Assembly: GCF_900102855.1 (NCBI RefSeq)
Contig: NZ_FMWD01000010.1
Location: forward strand, 1 to 64,000
DNA length: 64,000 bases
Reading direction: 5' to 3'
Source of the DNA: Thiohalomonas denitrificans
Lineage (GTDB): Bacteria; Pseudomonadota; Gammaproteobacteria; Thiohalomonadales; Thiohalomonadaceae
Shown here: positions 1 to 9,122 of the stretch, piece after piece
Layout: every line of letters begins with the position of its first letter
Numbering within the stretch: the first letter of the stretch is position 1
Position numbers and translations under genes: made by a program
The notes under the pieces: model-generated
Database searches by the model: none
What the model saw: the letters and a program-made list of their open reading frames with translations, nothing else
Told to the model about the DNA's origin: nothing

Positions 1-770
1 GTCTCCGCCAGGGAGATCCCTTCGCCACGGCCCTGATAGCAGGTGGATGCTGCGTACTTGCCGGTGTAATCGGCGTCGGTATTGTCCAGATTACCGTCGA
101 CGATGACCTGCCAATCGACTTCCATCGTTTCGGCGTTAAGTGCACTAAACACGGTGAAGTACTTGGAGGGATCATCCAGGTCGCGGCCGTCGTTGGGTTG
201 CGGGATCATGAACTCGCCGTTGCAGAAGACGTATTTGGTATAGGGCGCCTTCTGGGGCCGCAGACCATGCACGGCGGTAATGTTGGGGATGCGGGTGACC
301 CTGTCTGTCTGCATCACATCGCAGCGAATGCGGCCGACGCGGCTGTTGGCCTTGTCGTTGATGAAGACGTACTTGCCGTCGTAGGTACCATCCTTGAAGC
401 TCATATGAGGATGATGGGTATCCCCGTTCTGGAAGTGGGCAGTATCCCCCAGTACCCGTTTACTCTCGTTGGTGACACCCCAGCCGGTGGCACCGTCAAC
501 GTTGAACATCGGAATGCGCATCAGCTCGCGCATGGAGGGGACACCGAGAATACGCACCTCGCCCGATTGACCGCCGCTCCAGAAGCCGTAGTACTCATCC
601 AGATCGCCGGGATGGACCGCTACACCGTTTTCGTTGTCAGCCGCAAAGGTTGCTCTCGGCAGCAGGCCGGTTGCCAGGCCCGCACCAGCCACCCCCGAAA
701 AGGCTGTCGCACCCAGAAATGCACGCCGGGAGACCTTTCCGTTTTCGTTGTTTTCGTTATCTTGGTTCAT
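1..770 (-). CDS. nosZ: Nitrous oxide reductase NosZ, N-terminal part (cut by window edge)
   Basis: This gene reads in from the right and runs off the left edge, so only about 256 N-terminal residues are visible. NosZ is the periplasmic multicopper enzyme that reduces N2O to N2. The start ATG at 768-770 is followed by a twin-arginine signal (SRRAFLG near residue 14) and an Ala-rich hydrophobic stretch. The mature protein begins the beta-propeller with YYGFWSGGQSGEVRILG, a family signature. The segment DTHHPHMS carries the paired histidines expected for CuZ ligands. The Tat signal fits the classical clade I enzyme. It lies 29 bp downstream of nosR on the same strand, the usual nos order. Identification is firm; the CuA domain lies outside the window. 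Confidence 0.96.
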   Translation of the reverse strand, partial: MNQDNENNENGKVSRRAFLGATAFSGVAGAGLATGLLPRATFAADNENGVAVHPGDLDEYYGFWSGGQSGEVRILGVPSMRELMRIPMFNVDGATGWGVTNESKRVLGDTAHFQNGDTHHPHMSFKDGTYDGKYVFINDKANSRVGRIRCDVMQTDRVTRIPNITAVHGLRPQKAPYTKYVFCNGEFMIPQPNDGRDLDDPSKYFTVFSALNAETMEVDWQVIVDGNLDNTDADYTGKYAASTCYQGRGEGISLAE

Positions 771-799
771 TGTTATTGGTCCTCGTCGATCGATAGAAA

Positions 800-2992
800 C
801 TAGGCCCCGATGTCCGCCTTGTGCTTTTTCGGCAGTTCCACCGCAACCTCCCGCTTTGCCATTCTCATCTCTTTACGTTTACGCCGCTCCACCAGGGGCG
901 GACACTTGTGGTCATTCCAATAGGTGGCCTGGCAGTCCAGGCAGAAGTGACACTCATTGGGGTTGATCTCACCCGTAGGGTGAATGGCCTGCACCTCACA
1001 CTCCTTGGCGCAGACCTGGCACGGTTTTCCGCACTCCTTGCGCCGGCGCAGCCACCAGTCAAAAAGGCGCAGCCGTGCCGGTACCGCCAGCGCCGCTCCC
1101 AGCGGGCAGACGTATTTGCAGTAGAACTTGCGATTGACCACCGAAATGGCGAGCAGAATTACGGCATAAAAGACATAACTCCACTCCCGCTGGAACTTGA
1201 GCATAATGGTGGTCTTGAAGGGTTCCACCTCTGCCATGCGCTCGGCAGCGCCAATGGACTGCAGGGAGACCCCGAACAGCACCACCAGAATGATGTACTT
1301 CACAGCCCACAGTCGCTCATGCACCAGCTGCGGAAAATCAAACTGCCTAATCCCGACATAGCGCGCGATCTTGTTCAGCAGCTCCTGCAATGCCCCGAAG
1401 GGACACAGCCAGCCGCAATATACGCCGCGCCCCCACAGCAGCAGCGTCAAGGCAACATATGACCAGAGGATGAACATCAGCGGATCCAGAAGGAACGTAT
1501 CCCAACTGAAGCCATGGAACACCGCATCGGTAAAGGTCAATACATTGACGATAGAAAGTTGGGCAAGGGTGTACCAGCCGACGAAAAATACCGTGAAGAC
1601 CAGGAACCCATTGCGCACCAACCAGAAGAGGCGTGCACGGCGCACCAGCCAGTCCTGGAAGAAGAGAATGGCAGTGAGCAGCAGGAGGGCAGCACCCAAA
1701 ACACCGATCTGAAATGGCTTGTCCTTCCAGATGGAGACCCAGATCGCCTCCTCTTCGTCAGCAGTGGCGGCAGCGGCGGGTTCGGGCCGTTCAACATATT
1801 CGTCCGGCAGCCGGTACTCGGCGCCGAAAGTGCTGAATATTCGGTCCAGGGGACCAACTTCACGCATGACGAGCAATTCCAGTTGCCAGTCGCGGCCCGG
1901 GTCGAAACCGCTCTCCTCGCGGATGATGAAGATTCCCATCTCGTGGAAGTCCGGGATCCCTTCCGCATACACATCACTCAGGCGGTGATAGTCGGTATCA
2001 CGAAAATTGATCGTCGTCCGGTCCTGCTCTATTTGTATGCGATCAAAAATGCCGCCGCGCACGTAGCCGGAACCCTTGAACGAGTATGCGCCGTTGGCCA
2101 TCAGTGCGACGGCGTGCTCGCCCTCCTCGAGAGTGCCCATCAGCCACTCGTACTGGGAATCTCCCAGCAGGTTCTTCCCGATGGTCGGCGGATTGAGGTG
2201 AGTGTAATAAAGGTTGATTAAGGTATGGCAAGGATCATCCGCAGGCAATTCGGCACAACCGGGCGCCGGCTTGGGCCCTTTGCCTTCCCCGTCGGTGCCC
2301 GCAAAGGCAGCTTCGACAGATTCGAAGTCAAGATAGAGGCGGCGGACACTGCCGTCGCCGGTAAGGGTCTCCCAGTCGGCATCCCGATAGACATCCTCGA
2401 GCACCCGGCCCGGCTCAGCCGTAACCTGCTGGATCGGTTCGATGATGCCTCTCGAAACGGCGAGCTTGCGAGCACTGCGCATGATGCTCTGGCCCACTAC
2501 TACGACGGTTACCGTAGCACCACTGACCGCGTCCACATTGATGTCGGTTTCCTTGCCGCCACCCCCGACACGGACACGATCACGGACGCTCAGGCCAACG
2601 TACTGCTCGGCAAAGTCAAACAGCTTCTGTTCGGGAATACCGACCAGCAGGATGGGTTCGTGGTGTTCCAGCACTTCCGTACCGGTGATTACCCCGGACG
2701 TATCCATACCCACCAGCAAGTTGACAGGCTTTCCGGAGTAGGCGGGAATACGCACCACATCATCGGTTACCAGGAGATAGCCGAGCAGTTCATCGCCACG
2801 ATATGCCTCGGCGGCAGAGGGTTCTCCGGAAAATTCGGAATAGCGGTCCGCCTCGGGAAAGAAGTCTTGCGCCTGGGGATAGAGTTCGTCGGCCGTCTGG
2901 GCCTGTGCCAACCCAAACGTTAACAGCAACATGAAAAATAGCGCCGCCCGCACCCATCGCCCGATCAATGCCGGACTCTCCGAAGCTTTCAT
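800..2992 (-). CDS. nosR: NosR, membrane flavo-iron-sulfur protein of nitrous oxide respiration
   Basis: NosR donates electrons to NosZ and is needed for its expression and activity. The 730-residue protein has a signal-like hydrophobic N-terminus ending AQAQTADELYP, a periplasmic FMN-binding domain (about residues 70-190, with the flavinylation-type SGATVT motif), several membrane segments, a YCGWLCPFGALQ motif plus a second YCKYVCPLGAAL Cys-Pro motif, and a C-terminal cytoplasmic 2x[4Fe-4S] ferredoxin-like domain (CxxxCxxC...C and CHFCLDC). The open frame continues upstream to 3187. The ATG at 2992 (MKASESPAL) was chosen because it directly precedes the signal segment and gives the usual family length. 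It is followed by nosZ in an apparent operon. Confidence 0.95.
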   Translation of the reverse strand: MKASESPALIGRWVRAALFFMLLLTFGLAQAQTADELYPQAQDFFPEADRYSEFSGEPSAAEAYRGDELLGYLLVTDDVVRIPAYSGKPVNLLVGMDTSGVITGTEVLEHHEPILLVGIPEQKLFDFAEQYVGLSVRDRVRVGGGGKETDINVDAVSGATVTVVVVGQSIMRSARKLAVSRGIIEPIQQVTAEPGRVLEDVYRDADWETLTGDGSVRRLYLDFESVEAAFAGTDGEGKGPKPAPGCAELPADDPCHTLINLYYTHLNPPTIGKNLLGDSQYEWLMGTLEEGEHAVALMANGAYSFKGSGYVRGGIFDRIQIEQDRTTINFRDTDYHRLSDVYAEGIPDFHEMGIFIIREESGFDPGRDWQLELLVMREVGPLDRIFSTFGAEYRLPDEYVERPEPAAAATADEEEAIWVSIWKDKPFQIGVLGAALLLLTAILFFQDWLVRRARLFWLVRNGFLVFTVFFVGWYTLAQLSIVNVLTFTDAVFHGFSWDTFLLDPLMFILWSYVALTLLLWGRGVYCGWLCPFGALQELLNKIARYVGIRQFDFPQLVHERLWAVKYIILVVLFGVSLQSIGAAERMAEVEPFKTTIMLKFQREWSYVFYAVILLAISVVNRKFYCKYVCPLGAALAVPARLRLFDWWLRRRKECGKPCQVCAKECEVQAIHPTGEINPNECHFCLDCQATYWNDHKCPPLVERRKRKEMRMAKREVAVELPKKHKADIGA

Positions 2993-3121
2993 CGAAAACA
3001 CTCTACGCCCTGATGAAGTTGAATGCGGCGGATGTACTCCGTGCGCTGCTGTCTGCTGCTGGCGACCCGGTGCCGCCAGTGAGTGCGTGAAATGCCGCTG
3101 TCGCGCGTCAACGTATGTCAT

Positions 3122-3139
3122 TTGCCACACCTGTGTCAA
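3122..3139. promoter_or_regulatory. Imperfect palindrome upstream of nosR
   Basis: The segment TTGCCACACCTGTGTCAA is an 18-bp imperfect dyad (14 of 18 positions symmetric) about 130 bp upstream of the nosR start. Its TTG...CAA ends recall CRP/FNR-superfamily operators such as DNR/NNR sites, but the half-sites do not match the FNR consensus. Treat it as a candidate operator only. Confidence 0.2.
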
Positions 3140-3618
3140 TGTGACCCCACACCAGGGCGGGGAAAAAAATCGGGGGTTTTCGGCCACTTTTCCTGAAAGG
3201 GAGGCGACGACGATTGGCGATGATCAGCCACTATTGCTATCGCGACCTCCTCATGCGGTCCGTTTGATATATCCAGAAAGCGTTGCACTCACCTTTTGAT
3301 TCAAAGGGAACGGTGCTCGATGAATCCGACTCAAGGTCCGCCGATGCTCGTTTGCTGTGGGAGTGAAATCACCCAAGCCACTCTTCCAGTTCGGAAAAAT
3401 CGCGCCTGACGAAAGGCATCGGGGAGAGCTTTGTGTTTAATATGACCAAGAACGCTGGCTAAAGTTTGGACTTACCAAGAGTTCAGAGGAGTGCCCTGGC
3501 TGCGCCCTTGATATGAATCAACACGGAACGGGGGGATTATATCCCGAACCGGACCCCGGTATTCAAGCTCTTTTTGGATGAACGGTGTGAGTTCAAAATG
3601 GCGTTGACTTCACTAAGT

Positions 3619-3637
3619 GATACTGATTATCATTTAG
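3619..3637 (+). promoter_or_regulatory. Fur-box-like sequence
   Basis: GATACTGATTATCATTTAG matches the 19-bp Fur consensus at 14 of 19 positions. It sits 22 bp before the start of the small secreted protein at 3660, where bound Fur would block transcription. The rest of the 667-bp gap between nosR and this gene shows only the weak dyad listed separately and no small ORF I would support. Confidence 0.4.
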
Positions 3638-3659
3638 GTTCTTAACAACGGAGATTGCC

Positions 3660-4049
3660 ATGAAACAGCGCCAATTTTATTGGATACCCATACTGCTCTG
3701 GGGCCTTCTCGGCTTGGGCACGAGTGGCATCGCTTATGCCGAACCGATTGATCACTTCAAAGGGGAACCAGCCAACTCCCTCGAACAGGCGCTGGAGAAC
3801 CTTGCCGAATACAATCAGAAACTGGAGGCGACGCTATCGGAACGGGAGCTGAACGCCACGTCGCTGGGGAACATCCACCAGTACACCTACACACTGGAAA
3901 ACGCACTGGGGAAAATTCACGAGGAGCTCCGGCAACTCGCCGACACTCTCGAAGAGGTGCATATAGCATCGGAAACCAACGATACCGAAACCGTGCTGAC
4001 CAAAAGCCGTGAGTACCTCTCTGTATCACGGCAGGCGATTCGTCATTAA
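3660..4049 (+). CDS. Small secreted helical protein, DUF6746-like
   Basis: A 129-residue protein with a Sec signal peptide (MKQRQFYWIPILLWGLLGLG, cleavage near AYA-EP). The rest is almost entirely charged and helix-forming, with a core containing NLAEYNQKLEATL and the heptad-like stretch IHQYTYTLENALGKIHEEL. I recognise this as resembling the uncharacterised DUF6746 family of periplasmic proteins from marine and haloalkaliphilic gammaproteobacteria; the function is unknown. A ribosome-binding site (cggag) precedes the ATG at normal spacing. A Fur-like site lies just upstream, suggesting iron-dependent expression. It stands alone and is convergent with the cytochrome b gene downstream. Confidence 0.7.
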   Translation: MKQRQFYWIPILLWGLLGLGTSGIAYAEPIDHFKGEPANSLEQALENLAEYNQKLEATLSERELNATSLGNIHQYTYTLENALGKIHEELRQLADTLEEVHIASETNDTETVLTKSREYLSVSRQAIRH

Positions 4050-4095
4050 TTGCCCCGCCCGCCGCTTGGCAGCCCCGGATCAATGAAGAATAAAT

Positions 4096-4176
4096 AACCA
4101 CGGGGTACACGGGGACCCGGGGTAAAACAGGTTGTTCGGTTTTTTGTTCCCCGTGCGCCCCGTGTACCCCGTGGTT
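4096..4176. repeat. Palindromic dispersed repeat, copy 1
   Basis: An 81-bp element with perfect 19-bp terminal inverted repeats (AACCACGGGGTACACGGGG at 4096-4114 and its reverse complement at 4158-4176). The centre contains TTGTTCGGTTTTTTGTT. It lies between convergent genes. A second copy with the same arms and centre is at 25348-25421, so this is a dispersed family. Transcribed, it would fold into a long hairpin. Confidence 0.85.
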
Positions 4177-4245
4177 CGAATTCAAGGAAGGAATCGTTGA
4201 GTTCTTCAGAAGAAGAATGCCAGCATCCATTATTCCAGGTGCCGG

Positions 4246-4893
4246 TCAGGGCAGCTTGCCCCGTTCGCCGAGATAGGCCGCCTCCGCTTCTGTGAGTTCC
4301 ACCTCGTCATAGCCATCCAGCATGGGTCGCAGGTGGTGCCAGAAGGAACCACCGATGGTGAGCAGGTAAACGTGCACCACCACGAAGGCGAGTATGGCGT
4401 AGGCGGCGAGCAGATGAATTGCTGCCACCCAGCCGAGGGCGCCGGCATTGCTGGCCGGCTCGGCCCACAGGTTATAGGTGAGATAGCCGATCCCGGTGAT
4501 CCAGACTGCGGGGAAGAGCACCAGCTTCAGGGCCAGGTAGGCGAGCGCCTGAAGCGGATTGTGTTTGCGCCAGAACGCCTTGCGGTAGGGGTGACGCTCG
4601 CCCTTGAAGATCCCGTAGGCATAAAAGCGGGCCACCGCCCACAGACCGTGGGTGGTGGGCAGGTAGTGGCGCCAGGCACCGGTGGTGAAATGCCAGAAGA
4701 TGGCCAGCAGCCACAAGACGATGAGCGCGGTGGCGGACCAGGAGTGTAGACCCGCCGCGGTCTCGAAGGTGATCGTGTGGTGGACGCCGTGGACGGCCAG
4801 TCCGGTGAACAGCAGAGTCATGATCAGCAGCATCTGCGCCCAGTGCCAGAAGCGCTCGAAGCGGCTAAAGACCATTACACGGCGTCGGGTCAT
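4246..4893 (-). CDS. Cytochrome b561-type membrane subunit
   Basis: A 215-residue integral membrane protein with about four hydrophobic segments and membrane histidines in FWHWAQ, HSW, FWHFTT and HLLAAYAILAFVVVHVY. This is the pattern of Ni/Fe-hydrogenase or thiosulfate-reductase type diheme cytochrome b. Such subunits exchange electrons between quinones and a periplasmic partner. The start overlaps the stop of the octaheme cytochrome gene by 4 bp (ATGA), so the two are translationally coupled and probably form one complex. Octaheme tetrathionate-reductase-family cytochromes are commonly paired with such a cytochrome b. Family is clear; exact partner chemistry is inferred. Confidence 0.88.
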   Translation of the reverse strand: MTRRRVMVFSRFERFWHWAQMLLIMTLLFTGLAVHGVHHTITFETAAGLHSWSATALIVLWLLAIFWHFTTGAWRHYLPTTHGLWAVARFYAYGIFKGERHPYRKAFWRKHNPLQALAYLALKLVLFPAVWITGIGYLTYNLWAEPASNAGALGWVAAIHLLAAYAILAFVVVHVYLLTIGGSFWHHLRPMLDGYDEVELTEAEAAYLGERGKLP

Positions 4894-6602
4894 GTTGCCC
4901 TCCTCCGGGCAGCCGAAATGAGGCGCAGCAAAGCATGCAGCAGAACACCGGCCAGTGACCCTCCCATCAGCAACAGACCAATCCGGTCCGTCCAGCGTCC
5001 GTCACGGCCCGGCAGATAGAAGCCGCCCAGGTCGGCCAGGCGGCCGTTGTCACTGTGGCAGGCGGCGCAAGCGAGGGCCTCCTCCTTCGGCGCCACCATG
5101 TGAGTTATAGGCCAGTACGAATAGGTCTCGATAAAACCGTGCTCGCCGCTGTAGGGGATGTCGTTCTTTTCCATGCCGCGGGCGATGGCCCGGCCGAAAT
5201 CGTAGTTGCCCCAGAAGGCGTCCGAATCGTCTCCCCAGAGGTGCATGTAAACCAGCGTATCATTGCCTTTGTCGTACGGCTGCACGCTGTGCATTCGTTT
5301 GAAGGGCCAGATGCGCGCGGCAGGGTCGTCGGCCGCACCCTCGAAGCGATTGATGGGAATGGGGGCTTCATCCGGGTCGAAGCGGGTATCGATGGTCGTA
5401 TAGATCATGCGCCCATCGAACCAGGCATAGCGGGGAACGATGTTTTCATCGTACTCGAAGCTCCCCTTGATGGATTTGTAGGTGGCACGGTGTTCGCCAT
5501 TGCTCTGGGTATAGTTCTTCTCCTTGTAACCCACCCCATCGCGGATGCGACCGGCGGTGCGCCAGTCCCAGAAGGTCATGGTGGCGACTCCGCCGCGGGC
5601 CATGGCGGGGATGTGGCACGTCTGGCACGCCACCCGGTCCACATGGTCGTTGAGCTTGAGCCCGGTGACTTCGGTGTTGGCGTGGGGCGCCGTGCCGTGG
5701 CACGACTCACAAGTGGCCACATCACGGCGCATGCCGGGCTTGCCGGTCCCTCCGGTGTCACGTGCCACCACGTTATAGCGGCTACCGGCCCAGAGATGCT
5801 TTTCAGTCACATGGCATTGGGTGCAGGGGAAATTGAGCCCTTCGGCGTCCATGTGCACGTCCAGGGCGCGGGGCGGTGCGCCGAGGGAGGAGTCGAGGTC
5901 GCCATGCTTGACGCCATCTCCACCACCACCGAAGAAGTGACAGACACCGCAATTCTCGCGCCCCGGCTGGCCCACATCCTGCGCCACGAGAGCCCAGTCG
6001 AAAGGCTCCTTCCCTTCGAACATGATGGAGCAGGCCTCGTTACCCGTGGTGGGCGGAGGCCGGTAGTAGCTGCCGGTGCGATCATGGCAGATGAGGCAAT
6101 CGATGTTTTCGGCACGGGTAAAGTCGAATTGGTTGTTCTCCCAGTTGTAACCGGTGTGACACTGGGCACACATTCCTTCGTTGCCGCGCGCGTTGGTGCA
6201 GAAATTGTTCACCACATGCCGCTTGCCCAGCAGCTGGTCGGTCTCGGGATGGCGGTACTCCCAGGTCCAGTGAATGGACTGCATGAGCTGATCATCCGCC
6301 TCGGTATGGCATTCGAGACAGGCGCGGGTCACTTCAGGACCGCTTGTGAACGGCCCCTGCAACTGCTCGAACTTGCTGTGGTCGGCCGTAGAACCGGCGG
6401 CATCGATACGTCGGGAGGCGGAGAGTGATCCTTCGCTATGGAAGGTCATGTCAGAGTCGACAGCGCTTCCTTCATCGATAGTGGCAGACAGCGGGAGGGG
6501 TAAAAACGCCAGTGGTAACACCAGCCACAGGGCCAAACAGAGCAACTTGCTTGGCGATTGCGAAGCAAAAGTTGCTGAAAAGTTTAACCGGAAGACCTGC
6601 AC
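4890..6602 (-). CDS. Octaheme c-type cytochrome, tetrathionate reductase (OTR) family
   Basis: A 570-residue exported multiheme cytochrome. After an N-terminal signal segment (about residues 18-40) there are exactly eight CXXCH heme sites: CLECH, CAQCH, CLICH, CGVCH, CTQCH, CESCH, CQTCH (residues about 95-330) and CAACH near residue 515. Number, spacing and length match the OTR family, whose Shewanella member reduces tetrathionate, nitrite and hydroxylamine in vitro. Unlike the soluble enzyme, this one ends in a hydrophobic segment (GLLLMGGSLAGVLLHALL) followed by an Arg-rich tail, predicting C-terminal anchoring to the inner membrane beside the coupled cytochrome b. The physiological substrate cannot be read from sequence; proximity to nos genes makes a nitrogen or sulfur oxyanion plausible. 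Confidence 0.9.
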   Translation of the reverse strand: MQVFRLNFSATFASQSPSKLLCLALWLVLPLAFLPLPLSATIDEGSAVDSDMTFHSEGSLSASRRIDAAGSTADHSKFEQLQGPFTSGPEVTRACLECHTEADDQLMQSIHWTWEYRHPETDQLLGKRHVVNNFCTNARGNEGMCAQCHTGYNWENNQFDFTRAENIDCLICHDRTGSYYRPPPTTGNEACSIMFEGKEPFDWALVAQDVGQPGRENCGVCHFFGGGGDGVKHGDLDSSLGAPPRALDVHMDAEGLNFPCTQCHVTEKHLWAGSRYNVVARDTGGTGKPGMRRDVATCESCHGTAPHANTEVTGLKLNDHVDRVACQTCHIPAMARGGVATMTFWDWRTAGRIRDGVGYKEKNYTQSNGEHRATYKSIKGSFEYDENIVPRYAWFDGRMIYTTIDTRFDPDEAPIPINRFEGAADDPAARIWPFKRMHSVQPYDKGNDTLVYMHLWGDDSDAFWGNYDFGRAIARGMEKNDIPYSGEHGFIETYSYWPITHMVAPKEEALACAACHSDNGRLADLGGFYLPGRDGRWTDRIGLLLMGGSLAGVLLHALLRLISAARRRAT

Positions 6603-6712
6603 CGGTTCCGCCTCTTCTTCCTGTAATTACCCTACTTTACCAATCTTTTTAGCTGCGCTCCATCGGTTTTATTATCGCACACCCGAACAGTCGGAGATCA
6701 AGGTTGCGGTGC

Positions 6713-9001
6713 TCAGTAACTGCCAAGCAGGCGCTTTTCTGCAGAAACGGCCAGTTGGGCAAGCCGGGCGAGGATTCGCTGGCGAATAGCCTGTGTGCGG
6801 GAGAGAGCCATGCCGGCCACATCCAGCAACCCGTAGGGATCGGCTCCATCGAAATCACCGTTAATGGCGTGCTTTGCCAGATTATCCCCCACGACCGGCA
6901 CACCGAAAGGCCAGGGGGCTTCCCTCAGGTTGAGCCGGATGGCCATCAGGAGCTGACTCACATCTCTGGCGCGTTCGTCGATGCGATCTTTGAGAGCACT
7001 ATTACGTGATGAACCATAGCTGAGCAGCAGCTCCAGAATCGTCGAATGCATATGCAGTGAACGGAGCTTGGGCAGGACTTCGTCAGTGCGGCGAAGTGCT
7101 GCGTGCAGTCGCCCGACCTCCTCCTGGAATCGTTCGGGTGCGCTGATGCCGAGGTAAGCGAGACCGATTGCCAGTCGCTGTGACGGTGCCTGGACCAGCT
7201 CCCGCAGCTTCCTGGCGGTCTTCTCCTCTTCACTCTCGAGTTTTCGGCACTCGACGTGAATGTTCTCGAGGTCGACCTTTCCCTCGGGCAGGGGAACTCT
7301 TGCATTCACCAGAACTTCCCGGGCATTGGCCTCGATCAGCTGCCGCTCGATCTCGAAGTAATACTGCAAAGTGACGCGATTGCCGACCTGCTCCTCTTTC
7401 GAACGGTCCGCTGCTTCCCGGAGCTTCTCCCGCAGCACGGTTGCGGTCCCCTCGGGAAGGAGCTGATGGAGCGGTACCGGTGCCCGGTGGAGGTCGAGAA
7501 AATAACTACGAAGCAGACGTTCAGCGCCGGAAGGTTCGGAAACAACGGGGATGAGCCGGTCAGAAGTTATCGGCGTGAGCAAGGTACTCCGGTAATAGAG
7601 ATAGCTGGCCCTCCGGTTCAGGAATTCGAAGCCCGACACGAGTTGGCGTGCCGGCCGTTCATCGAAATAGAGGGCCGTTTGGGGGCTTTTCTCGATGCGC
7701 CGTATGCGCTTGAGGTCCGTGGGACGGCAACTCTCCACGCCGGCCGGTCCATCCCTCACCACCGTGCGAATTTCCGCCTGAAACTGCTCTGCCTGTTCAC
7801 GGGCAAGCGACAGCGCGGCGATCGGCAAGCGTTCTGTTAGCTCTCCCCGTTCGATCCAGTTGCGCTTTTCCTGCTCCGCCGCCGCCTTGAAGGCCATTTC
7901 CAACAGATGCTGCATGGACAGGGTGCCGCGGAACGTCTCACTGCCGCTGAGCCGCGCCTGAATACTGTCCGAACGAAACTGCAGCAGTTCGAGCGGACCG
8001 GCAGAGACGACGGTTACGATTTTCAGAAGACCCCGGTGGAGTTCACGGGCAAGGGCCAGCAGTTTACCTCCGAGGTGTCCCGACAGGGCACCCGGTCCCG
8101 AATGCTTTTTCAGCCTTGCCAGCAAATGGTCCAGTTCATCCCTGCCAAAGACCGCATGCTGCAGGCGTTGGTGGCTGGCCCGAACGAACTGGGTGCGCCG
8201 CGCCGCCTGACTCCGGCCCAGATATCCAAGCTCGCGCCCCAGCACCCCGGCGAATTGCCGGATGGTCAACCCGCCGATGAGGGTGAGTCCCAGCTGGAGC
8301 GTGGGGCGTCGTGTCGGGATCTCCGGCAGGGCCCCGAAGTCCAGGGCAATGCCGGCACCGCTGTCCAGGGCAATGTGAGCGGGCACAGGTGCATCGGTCT
8401 TTTTGCAGACTTCACTCAGAAGTTCATCCAGAAGGGGCGCCTGACCCGGCTTCAGGGCGATCGCCGAGACCGTGCGGCCGGCGGGCAACAGTGGTTTGAT
8501 GAGTAATGCAAGGAATGCAGCACCAATCAACGCCGGCAGTGCGTGGAACAGCAGCCCTGCCAGGCCGAACGTTCCGTAGAAATCCAGATTGAAAACCAAA
8601 TGGTAAGCCAGGGCAGCGAAGAGCGAGGTCAGTACCAGCAAATGGACCAGCCAAAGAATACCCACCACCAGTGCCGCACCGGTGATGTTCATGCGATAGC
8701 GAAATCCGGCCGGTGGTGCGATGGTGTCGAGATGCTCCTTTTTCTCTTTTTTCGAGGTACTGTCCCGGGGCTGCGATTCCAGTTTGGCAACGGCCCCCGT
8801 CCTGGCGATGGCCGCCAGCAACCGTTGCCCGTCCTCAAGTCTCTCGACCGTCTTCAGTACACGCGGTTTCCCTGAAAAAAGAGACTCGATATCCGCCGCC
8901 GACCGGCGGAACAGGCGGGAAAGACGGCGCTTCACCTGATCGGGATCCTTGCCGTCACTGATTTCGCCGTCGAACAGTACTCTGTAACTTTCTGCCGCCA
9001 T
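6713..9001 (-). CDS. Large membrane protein related to M48 peptidases, zinc site lost
   Basis: A 762-residue protein. Residues 1-75 form a small module (YRVLFDGEISDG...VKRRL...LFS) clearly similar to the N-terminus of the DUF898 protein at 50467-51759. Two hydrophobic segments follow (about 107-135 and 143-172). A stretch around residues 245-270 aligns with the M48 active-site helix of the peptidase at 49436-50470, but HELGH is replaced by RELGY, so both zinc-binding histidines are gone while Glu remains. The rest is a long charged helical region with no recognised motif. I infer a catalytically dead M48 relative with a scaffolding or regulatory role. It is a monocistronic gene starting at ATG 9001. 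Confidence 0.7.
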   Translation of the reverse strand: MAAESYRVLFDGEISDGKDPDQVKRRLSRLFRRSAADIESLFSGKPRVLKTVERLEDGQRLLAAIARTGAVAKLESQPRDSTSKKEKKEHLDTIAPPAGFRYRMNITGAALVVGILWLVHLLVLTSLFAALAYHLVFNLDFYGTFGLAGLLFHALPALIGAAFLALLIKPLLPAGRTVSAIALKPGQAPLLDELLSEVCKKTDAPVPAHIALDSGAGIALDFGALPEIPTRRPTLQLGLTLIGGLTIRQFAGVLGRELGYLGRSQAARRTQFVRASHQRLQHAVFGRDELDHLLARLKKHSGPGALSGHLGGKLLALARELHRGLLKIVTVVSAGPLELLQFRSDSIQARLSGSETFRGTLSMQHLLEMAFKAAAEQEKRNWIERGELTERLPIAALSLAREQAEQFQAEIRTVVRDGPAGVESCRPTDLKRIRRIEKSPQTALYFDERPARQLVSGFEFLNRRASYLYYRSTLLTPITSDRLIPVVSEPSGAERLLRSYFLDLHRAPVPLHQLLPEGTATVLREKLREAADRSKEEQVGNRVTLQYYFEIERQLIEANAREVLVNARVPLPEGKVDLENIHVECRKLESEEEKTARKLRELVQAPSQRLAIGLAYLGISAPERFQEEVGRLHAALRRTDEVLPKLRSLHMHSTILELLLSYGSSRNSALKDRIDERARDVSQLLMAIRLNLREAPWPFGVPVVGDNLAKHAINGDFDGADPYGLLDVAGMALSRTQAIRQRILARLAQLAVSAEKRLLGSY

Positions 9002-9122
9002 GGCCCTTCATCCGGTTGGCCGTTGACTAGCAAGAAAACATATGACGGCGGAGGGCCGGAGACGTGAAACTGGGTCACAGTTTTTCCAATTGGTCACTGA
9101 ATTTCATGGATACGGGCGTAAT

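Noticed and set aside
3292-3307. CCTTTTGATTCAAAGG as an FNR/DNR site for nosR
   Set aside because: The TTGA and TCAA halves are only 1 bp apart instead of 6, so it cannot be an FNR-type operator; it is also 300 bp from nosR.
5055-6428. Long plus-strand open frame opposite the octaheme cytochrome gene
   Set aside because: It mirrors the heme gene in antisense; no ribosome-binding site or recognisable domains.
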